From Phytophthora colocasiae (lineage: Eukaryota; Oomycota; Peronosporomycetes; Peronosporales; Peronosporaceae): 64,000 bases of DNA. How positions within the stretch are numbered: position 1 is the first letter of the stretch; each line of letters starts with the position of its first letter. The position numbers were made by a program, and so were the translations under genes. Positions 8,581-18,400 of the stretch are shown in pieces. The DNA lies in assembly GCA_018806915.1 (NCBI GenBank), contig JAGKQI010000098.1:3844001-3908000 (forward strand). The letters run 5' to 3'. The notes under the pieces were generated by a model. That model was not told the DNA's origin, did not search any database, and saw only the letters and a program-made list of their open reading frames with translations.

Positions 8581-11419
8581 TGTTGATCTCGTCCATGACG
8601 TCGCGTACTTCATACCGAACTCCATTTCTCCAGTTGTCACGCACCTCCAGACATGCCATGCTTCATAGCGTTTCCAATTACAGTGTCACATGTTTGCAGA
8701 CCGAGTTGTTCTACGATCACGTCCGGGTAGTACTGGTACAACGCTTCTGCCGTTCGTATTACTGCTGCATTCCACTCAATTCACGCGAGCATCGTGCAAG
8801 CTTTGGGCGGACCTTGGAACAGTGACAGTCTGCAGGATGCTCAACAGCACTTAGTGAAGACGCCTGAATTTCGACAGTCCTTCTGGGCCGGAACGCTGAC
8901 TGTCATGTGTCGGCAGATGCTTTTAGCTCTCCGTAACACGGCGTTCATGTGCGTCCGTGCATTGGTGGTGGTCATGGGGCTGATTTACGGCAGCACCTTC
9001 TCCGACTTCGACCCCACCAACGCACAGGTTTCCCTTGGCGTTTTGTACCAGAGAACGATGTTCTTGGTCATGGGTCAGGCGTCTCAGACTCCAGTGTTTG
9101 TCGTAGCTCGTAAGATCTACTACAAGCACGCCGAGCGAATTTCTACCGGACTTCATCCTTCGCGATCGCGTGTCTGACGGTCTTTGAGCCTTCTGCAGTG
9201 GTGGAGTGTCTGGTCTTTAGTAGCTTCGTGTCTGGAGTGGGCTACTTCCTGTACTTCCTTCTTTGTATGGTCCTGACGAACCTCACACTGTGTGGCTGTT
9301 TCTTCACGCTCACGACCATGGCTCCCAATTTCAACATTGCCAAACCTCTGTCCACGTTCTCCATCACGTTCTACGTCGTCTTCGCTGGTTTCATTGTCCC
9401 GCGGAGCCGAATCCCAGATGCTTTCGTTTGCATTTACTGGGCCAACCCGTTCGCATGGTGTCTGCGTGCAGTGGCCGTAAATCAGCACCGTTCTCCAACG
9501 TTTGATGTCTATGTGTACGCTACTGCTCCCAGTACAACATAACCATGGGCGAGTACTCGTTGTCGCTGTCGCTGTATGATATGCCGTCCGGTAAAGAATG
9601 GGTATGGGCCGGTGTGATGTTCCTGCTGTTCTCCGTCGCGTTCTTCGCTACATCCTTGAACACAAGTGTTATGATATTCCAGCGGCGACGGTGGCTGTTG
9701 TTTCACGAAGATCAGGCCAGATTCGAACCGGTGGCATTAGCGTTCAAGGACCTCTGGTACTCCGTGCCTTTGCCCCACCAAAGACACGACTCCATCGATC
9801 TGCTCAAGGGGATCGTTTTCCAGGTACCATGACGGCGCTGATGGGTCCTTGGGTGCAGGTAAAACGACACTCATGGGCGTGATCGTCGGTCGAAGACGGG
9901 AGGCACCATCAAGGGAAAGATTCTGCTCAACGGATACCCTGCCACGGAACTGGCGGCCCGACGGTGTACGGGATACTGCGGGCAGCAAGATGTCCACTCC
10001 GAAGGAGCCACGATCCGAGAAGCGCTCACCTTCAGTGCTTTTCTCTGTCAAGACAACAGTGTATCGGAACGAGCCAAGCTCGCATCAGTTGAAGAATGCC
10101 TCGACTTGTTGGATATGCACGCCATCAGATCAGTCGAGGTCAAATGAAGCGTCTGATCATTGGTGTGGAACTTGCAGCACAACCTAGCGTGCTGTTCCTG
10201 GACGAACCTACCAGTGGCTTGAACGCTCATTCTGCCAAGGTTATCATGGACGGTGTTCGCAAGGTAGCTGAGTGCGGACGGACAGTTGTGTGTACGATCC
10301 ACCAGCCTTCTTCGGACGTTTTCTTCCTCTTCGACAGTCTCCTGCTACTGACACGTGGTGGCGAGATGGTCTTCTTCGGTGAACTTGACAACGCAGCCGG
10401 ACGACCACGAGTGTGGCCACCTGATCGATTACTTTGAAACCATCCCGGAGATCGCTCGTTTACACGAGGGACAGAACCCGGCGACGTGGATGTAGGAGTG
10501 TATCGGTGCTGGAGTGGCGGCTGCAAGTGAGAAGCCACTGACAAACGCCACCACAAACATTGATGTTGTCTGTGAGAACACTGAGCATCAGGCGTTGCTT
10601 ACAGGACTGGAGCAACTGGGCGTGACCTCAGCACCATACCATCTACCAGAGCTTATGTTCAAAAGCAAGCGTGCGGCGAGTCCTTGGACACAATTCCGCA
10701 TGTTCGTGGGGCGGTTCATGACCATCTACTGGCGAACACCACCGTACAACCTGACCCGGTTCCTGACAGCGTTCGATCTCGCCATCATATTTGGTTGATC
10801 CTAGTGAATGGTCACTACACGACGTGCCAAGGTCTCAACTCTGCGGTTGGTGTGGTCTTCATAACAGCGCTCTACCAAGGTTACATCACGTAAGTGGGCT
10901 GTCCACCTTTCACCTTACGCGAACGGGTATCGTTCTACCGGGAGCGGGACTCGCAAATTTACAACGCGCTTTTGTATTTCGTCGGTGCGACAGTGGCCGA
11001 GATGCGTCTTCGGCAGTGGCTTCACGGTCATTTTTCAACGTGTCTCTCTTCGTGCTCATGCAGACGTATCTGGGCCAGCTCTTCATTTACGCCATGCCGA
11101 GTGTGCAAGTGGCAGCAAATATTTGTGTTGATCAACGCTATCTTCCTGTTATTCACGGTCTTTAATCGCCTCCCTGACGGCTACAGGTGGAACAGCGTAG
11201 CCCATGGTGGACAGAGGACCTGCTGAGCTTCTCGAACGGCTCGCTGCTCTCAATCGGTTTGCACACGTGTGCGCCAGAAGCAGGTCCACCACAAATGGAT
11301 CCACTTCTAAATGGCGTTTGCCGCGTCATTTTCCTGCTGTGTTCTGCTCGAGCTGCCGACGTCGGCGCTGTCTGGGCTGTGCGTGTGCGGCCCAGCGCTG
11401 GATACAAACGGCTGCGACC

Positions 11420-12000
11420 TCTCAGTGCTGTTTAGCTTTCTGTTCGAGCGACTGCTTCCTCTGGACAATGGCGGCGTGACGGCGGTAGTTTCTCGCAATC
11501 ACCACAGCAGCAGCTCTCACTGCAATCTCATTCTCGTTTTCAAAATCCGACTGCATCTCGTTCTTCTCACTGGCAGGGGGCGTAGTCTCCTCAACCTCCT
11601 CAACTTCTTTTCTTTACCTTCCAGCTGGTCCGCCTCGTGAATTGAGCTCTGGACGTGAGGAAACGCTGATTCATCTTCGTCTTCCGTGTCCTCTCCATTC
11701 ACAGGTTTCACCTCAATCTCATGATCCTCGTCTTGTTCGCGCTCTCTCCAGCTCTTCCTGTGTCTTTTAAAAGAGGGTTTGTCGATCCTTTTGCCTCGAA
11801 GCTCTCGGCTCCATCGCCGAAACGTCAACGTCAGTGGCGATTCAAAGCCTCCACGCATGGAATTGCTGAACAAAACGCACGTCTGTAACCAGTGGTTACT
11901 AACCACTGCCAAACTTGCAGAGCGTGGCCTTCTCCCACATCCTCTCTGTCGATCCCACATGGGAAACGTCGGCTTCAGCTCGAGTCTCGAAGCTCTCACG
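11420..12000 (-). CDS. Hypothetical acidic protein with IQ-like C-terminus (frame change)
   Basis: A minus-strand ORF (11999-11517) encodes a basic then acidic segment (REREQDEDHEIEVKP, GEDTEDEDE). A shift of frame near 11590 continues as EEVEE, ENENEIAVRAAAVVIARNYR and RKQSLEQKAKQH, stopping at about 11420. The AAVVIARNYRRHAAIVQRK portion resembles an IQ calmodulin-binding motif. It is divergent from the HAD-like gene, whose start is only about 46 bases away, which is tight even for an oomycete. It may be a real small gene with a sequencing error or a relic. Confidence 0.35.
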
Positions 12001-12045
12001 GCCTGTCATTCCTGAATTTGCTTCGGAATCCGACAACTGTCAGCC

Positions 12046-13368
12046 ATGGTCCGCGTCGTCGCTGCTTCGATGATCTCTACGGCTCTTCTGGCTGCCAGTG
12101 CCGCTGCCAACAACTTCTTCCTCACTGCAGAGGCTCCGGACTACAACAACGAAGTGGTGGGCAACCTGCTCGCCACTGTGAGCGCCGTCCGCGGCGACGG
12201 AGAGGCCTACGCCGTCTTCGACTGGGACAACACGTGCATGTTCGGCGACATCTCGTACACGTCGGTGTTCTACCAGGTGGACAACCTCAACTTCCGCTTC
12301 ACCCCAGACAACTTCGAGTCTGTCTTCTCTCTGGGTTACAACGCCAGCAGGAGCGATATCTGGCTTGTGAACGGGACAGACGTGACGCTGGCGACTGCAC
12401 AGGAAGATACTGCCAAGGATTACAAGGTGCTGTACGACGCCTACGTCGCCCGACGTACAATTTGACCAGCAACGGCACAGCCTCAAACGTCACCCTCGAC
12501 GAGATCAAGGAGACCACTGAGTACCAGAACTTCCGAGCCAAGATGGGCTTCCTGCTCTACGGTCTCGAGGCCATGGACGGGGGTGACGACCACTCGGACT
12601 GCTCTCAAACCATCACCATGACGGTGTTCCCCCACCTGCTCGTCGGGATGAAGATCGACGAGATCAAAACTCTGATCCGATCCAGCATCCGTTGGAACTT
12701 GGGTCAGGCGCTGGAAGCTCCCACCTACACGTCGACCGGTGCTCTCCAAGTCGAGGGCTCGTACACTAAGGGACTGCGATACTTTAACGGTCAGGAGTCT
12801 GCGCTTCGTGCTGCCGGTGTGGACGTCTACATCATCAGTGCTTCCCCTCAGCTCTACGTCGCGGAAGCTGGCAACCTCTTTGGACTGGGCAACACCGTAC
12901 CAAATGACAACGTGTACGACGTCCGGTTCAAAACCGACGACGAAGGTCGGTTCATCGCCGATTTGGTGGAGGACTACCTGATCACGTGGGGTCCTGGTAA
13001 GGCCAAGATCGTCACTAGCATTCTCGAACCGATCCACCAGGGAGCTCCTCCCATTTACTCTTCGGGTGACTCGGACGGTGACTGCGAAATGATGGACACG
13101 GTTTGGGATGGTGTCGTTGATACTAACAACCGTCTCAAGGGCAACTCCAGTGCATCAATGGTTTCTACGTCAAGGCTTGCGAGTACTTTGGCACGACGGA
13201 GCCCAGCACCAACAACGCTTACTTACTGCAGAGTCAGGAGTCCTGACTCAGGACCAGGTCATCGGATCTTGGATCACATCTGGCTTCAGTACCGAAGACG
13301 GTGTCACGTACGAGTCGGCTGTGGACTCGTACAACGGATGCGCCCAGTACCAGTACCTTGACTTGTAG
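12046..13368 (+). pseudogene. Secreted HAD-family phosphatase-like protein, two frameshifts
   Basis: The ORF starts with a signal peptide (MVRVVAASMISTALLAASAA). It carries the HAD motif I FDWDNTCMFGD at about 12218-12250, where the two Asp residues would be nucleophile and acid/base. A later VDVYIISASPQLYVAEA block matches motif II (Ser), and a YSSGDSDGDCEMM block resembles the C-terminal acidic motif. The layout resembles secreted HAD phosphatases of the phosphorylcholine-phosphatase type; substrate assignment is inference. Frame changes near 12448 (after 139 codons) and near 13150-13190 split the frame. The rest is open to TAG at 13366-13368. These could be sequencing errors, but the neighbours are also decayed. 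Confidence 0.7.
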
Positions 13369-14032
13369 ACTAAACAGTAACCCACGCGTATAATTCAGTT
13401 TTGCGAAGTTCTACTCGTTCTATCAAAAGTGACTTACGCCAACTGAAAGTATCCGAGCAAAACGAGGTTCTGCACATTCAGTGAATGTCATTTACCGCTG
13501 CAATTCGGTGCCAGCTTTACCGCGAGACTCGACAGAACGACATCCGATATAACCTTCAACAACCAACGCAGCGTGAAAACCAGGTGTATGAGTCATGATT
13601 CAACAAGATTCTCTCTACGATACCAGTTCACGTACCACCGTGTTTGCACGGATCCTTTTTTATCTCGATCTCATGTTACTTTGGTTAGTCGTCTGTCTGA
13701 GTAGAATTCATGTATTCGCCCAAACAGTGAAATGGCAATAGTAACTAAGTCCACAAGTCTAGCTAAAGTAATTGCCAACACGTGTAGTCAGGGTATATCT
13801 CCCCAGCGATGGCTTTTGTCTGCGGACGAGCACAGAACACCAGGATGTGAGCTATGTGCGACTAGTGAGCTCTCTGTACGTGCTCACCCAAGGTGAGACC
13901 ACAGTTCAAATCGACGCAGATACAAGCCCGCTACGGATTGCCAGCAGTTTCCAGGTCCCTCACAACGATGGCAGAGCTCAGTACCTCATTTTCCAATTCA
14001 CTTCGTCCAGTTCTCACCTCCAGCTTCTAACC
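13369..14032. other. Intergenic, upstream of the NLP relic
   Basis: No gene seen. An open frame from 13772 runs into the NLP start at 14033 but has no recognisable domain and is probably 5' flank. No clear initiator was picked out. Confidence 0.4.
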
Positions 14033-14742
14033 ATGAACCTCCTGGGTTTCCTCGCCGCTGTCGCTCTCTCGGCAGCTTCCGTTCAAGCTGGCACTATCTC
14101 CCACGACCAAGTCGTTCCCTTCGCTCAACCGGAAGCCACGGCGATCTCCCAGAAGGCTGCAGTCAAGTTTAAACCCCAGATCCACATCACCAACGGATGC
14201 CACCCGTACCCTGCAGTGAACGAAGCCGGAGAAACCAGCGGCGGACTGATGCCCAGTGGGGCCCCAAGCAGCAAGTGTAAAGGCTCAGGCTGGGGATGGC
14301 AAGTCTACGGACGTTCCACTTGATACAGTGGCAAATGGGCCATCATGTACTCGTGATATTTCCCCAAGGATTCACCTTCCACGGGTCTTGGACACTGTCA
14401 CGACTGGGAACACGTCGTAGTGTGGATCGATAACCCGGAGGTTGCAAATCCCACGATCTTGGCGGCGTCTCCTTCGGCTCACAGCGGCTACTCGTTCTAC
14501 GTTCCTCCTAGCTCCGACTCGGTCGATGGCACGAGCGTCAAGGTCAACTACGAGAGCAACTAGCCCATCAACCACGCACTAGACATCACGTACAAGGGTG
14601 GAGACACTCAAGATCTCATTATGGGGATCAACTCTCGGAAGCAGCTCGCTATGCACTCAACACGACGGACTTTGGGAAGGCGAATGTACCGATGAACGAC
14701 GGCAACTTTGTAGCGAAATTGGGCACGGCTTGGCCATTTTAA
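14033..14742 (+). pseudogene. NLP (necrosis- and ethylene-inducing-like, NPP1) pseudogene
   Basis: The frame begins with a signal peptide ([19 protein letters not shown]) and follows the NPP1 domain. The family is secreted, and cytolytic members act on plant membranes. The conserved heptapeptide normally written GHRHDWE is present at about 14386-14410 but with Cys at the Arg position. Breaks are in-frame stops at 14321-14323, 14354-14356 and 14561-14563, and one frame change between about 14600 and 14690. The expected C-terminal block then ends at TAA 14740-14742. The total length of about 235 codons is normal for the family. It cannot make a full protein and is best read as a dead gene. Confidence 0.85.
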
Positions 14743-15198
14743 AGGGAATTGTCGTTAAAGACACTGCTCGTAATCTCAGTAGTACAGTTGATCTTGTTCT
14801 TATAACCGTTCTCGCTCTGCCTTTACAGAAGCAGTTGTTACTCGAAGAACCTCTAGACTTCACTAGGTCGAACCTGTCGTCGTGCACCTTGCACAGCTTC
14901 TCGAGCTCGTTCAGCGTTCTCGAGATTCTTCCGCAGCTGAGAACAGTCCCACGTGTCCTCGAAATTCACGCAGCTCCTGCGCAATGTCGTCGTCTCCTTC
15001 ATCTTCACTCCCGAACTCAGGCGTGTTAGGAGCTTGTTGAGGCGGAGATGATGGTCCTCTGTCATCTGATTCGCCAATAATATTCAATTTCAGCTAATTA
15101 TTTTACGTACTTCGAAGTACTAGTATGTGCACACGACCACATCAACATGGCGTCATTACAGCCGCGTAAGGGTGTATCTAGTGACTCATTGTCTTCTA
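14743..15198 (-). other. Unknown minus-strand ORF fragments; Copia target locus
   Basis: On the minus strand, 15077-14853 shows Ser/Pro then acidic then helical composition (PEFGSEDEGDDDIAQEL, LEKLCKVHDDRFDLV) with a frame change. At 15198-15098 an ORF reads EDNESLDTPLRGC. If the Copia element and one TSD copy are removed, it continues in frame with 20967-20860 (EAEDDRLAVVE). So the Copia landed in an open frame, possibly a gene. Function unknown. Confidence 0.35.
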
Positions 15199-15415
15199 TG
15201 TTGACAAAGGTGTTGTAGTGATCAAGGTAGGTCGAAGCTGTGCACTTGTGGGCAAAGCGTGTTTTTCCAGACTGATTATATTCTTCTCTTACAAACACGA
15301 TGGTTACCACACACCGCTTCCTACCACCGCGTTTCTTAACTCCCGACCCTTTGAGCATTGCACAACACGTAAGGCCGGCACACAATCTCAAGGTGGGATT
15401 GTGTTCCTGCCAACA
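15199..15415 (-). repeat. Copia-1 3' LTR
   Basis: A 217-bp direct repeat of 20643-20859 with no difference seen by eye. TG...CA ends. The 5-bp duplication TTCTA precedes it. Confidence 0.95.
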
Positions 15416-15424
15416 CTCCTCCCG
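15416..15424 (-). promoter_or_regulatory. Copia-1 polypurine tract
   Basis: On the minus strand CGGGAGGAG abuts the 3' LTR, the expected site and composition for plus-strand DNA priming. Confidence 0.6.
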
Positions 15425-15478
15425 AGTTGTGCTAAGCTCCGTTATCAGTCCAATCTTTTGCCCAGTACATGCTCGGAC

Positions 15479-18400
15479 CTACTTCAGGCCCAGCATCTCT
15501 CGTAGTTCAGCAATTCTGGGAGCCGCCAATCTTTTGGTAAATATATCCGCAAGTTGGACCTTCGTATCCACGTACTCCGGCTTCACAATTCCCCTGGAGC
15601 TCTCGTCCCGCACGAACTTTAACTTCACATCCACGTGCTTCGCCACGCTGCTGGTTGCCTCATTTTCGACCTGCTTGATTGCTGCTTGATTGTCGATCAT
15701 CACTCTAACAGGTAGCACCACACTCAACCCGACTTCTTCGAGTAGATTTCTGACCCCTAGGGCCTCACGTACCCCTACGGCAGCCGCCACAAACTCAGCC
15801 TCAGCGGTGCTTAAAGCTACCGACGTTTGCTGTTTGACCAACCACCCCACCGTCATGCCATTCACTAGAATCACGCTTCCTGATACTGACTTCCGGGATT
15901 GCTTGTCAGCCGCATAGTCTGCATCCGTATACGCACTCACTACCACACCCTCCGTATCAATTCCGCTGCCAAGATGCAGCTTCATGCTGGCTGTGCCGGC
16001 AAGATAGCGCATGGTACGCTTCGCCATTTTCCAATCTTGTAGAGTTGGCGCATGACTTCTTCGTGTCGCTCTGTGAACAGCATACATCGCGTCTGGTCGT
16101 ACCGTTCGTACTAACCACAGCAAGCTCCCGACGAGCGATTGAAACATTTGCCGTGTGGGTCGCTCGGGCGTCCCAGACCCGTGTTCGGGCAACAATTCGT
16201 CATTTCCGGCCTCTGCTTCCAGCGTAGATTCATCTGCAATCGGGACGCGCACTGCATTTGCCTTTTGTAACCCGAACTTGCCTAACAGGTCCACGATTGT
16301 GTGTTCCGCGTCCACAGTGTACCCTGTTTGCTCATTGTAGCCAATTCTCATTCCCAGGAAGTTTTCTGCGAGGCCCACCTTGAGTTCCATGGACTTCATG
16401 TTGTGCTCGAACTCGGTCAACAGTTCTTCACTCGTCGCTGTAGCCAGCAAATCGTCCACGTATACCCCTACTAACGTCGTTCCTCTGCTTGTTACTTTGT
16501 AGTACACACAGGCATCCGTGACTGACTGTGTCATACCAGCATCATTCGTCAGTGTCTCGTGTAGTAGTCGATTCCAAAGTCGCCCAGCCTGTTTTAATCC
16601 ATACAAGCTCTTCACTAATCTCAAGCACACCCGGGTTTGATCGCTCACGCCGAGTCTCCTGAGCTGCTCCCTGGTTAACTTCATGCCTTCCGGAATTCTC
16701 ATATATATCTGGAACTGCGGTTCTTTGAAGGCGCGTACATACGCGTTCGGCACATCGTAGTGTTTAGCTCTCACTCTCCAAATGTGTGCCACAGCCAGTA
16801 TGATCTTGCCACTCGTGAGGTCCAGCACAGCCGAGAAAGTCATTTCGTAGTCTCTCCCTAATACTTGCTTGTCTCCTCCAGCTACAATGCGCACTTTATA
16901 CCTTCCAATCTTCCCGTCTCCATCCATCTTCTTTTTGTAAACGCTCTTGGAGTATATCACGTTCGCTTCATCTGGAGTGATCACAGGTTCCCAGGTCTCG
17001 TTAGCCTCCAGCGAGTTCACTTCTTCGTCAAACGCCATCTGCCACAAATGGGCATCTGGCATCTGCATTGCCGCTCGATACGACTTTGGGTCGGGCAAAT
17101 GCCTGTACTGCTCCTCCCCCGCCCCGATAGCCGACATAACTAGAACGTGTTTCAATGCAGTCATGACCACTTTAGCCCCAACATTGTCCACCCTGTCACT
17201 TGCATGTTGTACAGAGTCTCCATCCGCTTCACGTTGACGTTGAGACTTTTTCCGTTGTCTCCCAGACCTTCTGAGCTCTCCTCCAATATCTTTTACGCTT
17301 TTCTTTCGCTTCGCGTTTGACGCCATGGATTTCCCTTTCGTTGGTCGGCCAGCAGCTGATTTCTGACTTGAGGTTTCTCGTGCGTCTCGCTCCTCCTGTC
17401 GTCTACTCGCTAGTGCTTCCAGGTCATTTTCAGCTTCTCGTTCAAGCACGGCTTGTAATTGTTCATTTGCCTCGCTTGACAGCGTCTCAATGTTGCCCAC
17501 GTGCCGCGTAGTTACAACCACGTTATCCTTGACCACTATGACCTTGTAGCCTTTGGTCTCTTCATTCTTGCCAACGATGATCCCCGCAGTGCCACGCCGA
17601 TCCAACGCCTTTTTCGGATTCGCGTACACCGTGCACGGTGAACCGAAAGCCACAATATCAGTCACGTTTACCGGTTTACCTGTAAGCATCTCCAGCGGCG
17701 GCTTTCGCCCGACATTCGCTCTCGTTGGCATTCTGTTCAGTACATATGCCGCGTATTCAGCCGCGTAGCCCCAATAGTTCAGTGGAAGCCCACACCCGAA
17801 CAGCATACATCGTACCATGTTCATGATTGTTCTGTGCAATCTCTCCGCTTTCCCATTTGATGCCGAAGTATGTGGCTCAGTCACTTGTCTTGCTATCCCA
17901 GTGCGCGCACAGAACATATCCAGCGTTTTGTATTCGCCTCCTCCATCCGTCCTGAGCACATGCACTCGTACATTGTAGGTCCGTTCGAAATACACCATGA
18001 AATGCTTGAATTTGTCTGCTGCCTTGTCCTTTGTCTTGGCAACAAATACCCGACAGAAACTCGTCTTGTGATCGATGAAGTTGATCATATATCGGTTCTT
18101 GTGTCTGTCCATCGGTGTAATGGGCCCTTTGAGGTCTGAACACACCACTGCACCGACAACATCGATCGGAGCGTTGGCTCCACTATCCTTTTTGGGCTGA
18201 GTCGTGCGCGCTTGCTTACCTTCTGCGCAACTTAGGCAATTCCTTCGTGTCTTGTCCGTTAGCTCTATCCCATTACCTGCATCTCTGGCCATTCTCTCGA
18301 TATCATCGTAGTTCAGATGTCCGAATCGAACATGGAATTCGTGTAATGATCCCCTTAGTACTGTGTCTTGAGGCGACTCTGATTCACGAATGGCTGCCAT

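Larger units (their letters stand above)
7806..11230 (+). pseudogene. PDR-type ABC-G transporter pseudogene
   Basis: Fragments of a full-length pleiotropic-drug-resistance ABC transporter appear in the NBD-TMD-NBD-TMD order. NBD1 carries Walker A GQPGSGKTSLMK at about 7848-7880. The first membrane half is at about 8794-9830 (hydrophobic segments; an ANPFAWCLRAVAVNQ block). NBD2 has a Walker A remnant at about 9843-9877, a signature region near 10130-10165 and Walker B LFLDEPTSGL at about 10190-10220 with the switch CTIHQPSSDVF. The second membrane half runs from 10690 to 11230. The family exports hydrophobic drugs at the plasma membrane using ATP. This copy has many frameshifts and stops, a TAG at the end of the NBD2-TMD2 linker near 10494, and an internal inverted segment (separate entry). 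It cannot encode a working pump. Confidence 0.85.

Noticed and set aside
11892..13361. 489-codon plus ORF
   Set aside because: Its first third is a shadow of the HAD protein frame (Arg/Cys-rich); only the part after about 12448 is real, as the frameshifted continuation.
15070..15118. GTACGT...TCAG intron on the minus strand next to Copia-1
   Set aside because: Splice phases do not join any two open frames.
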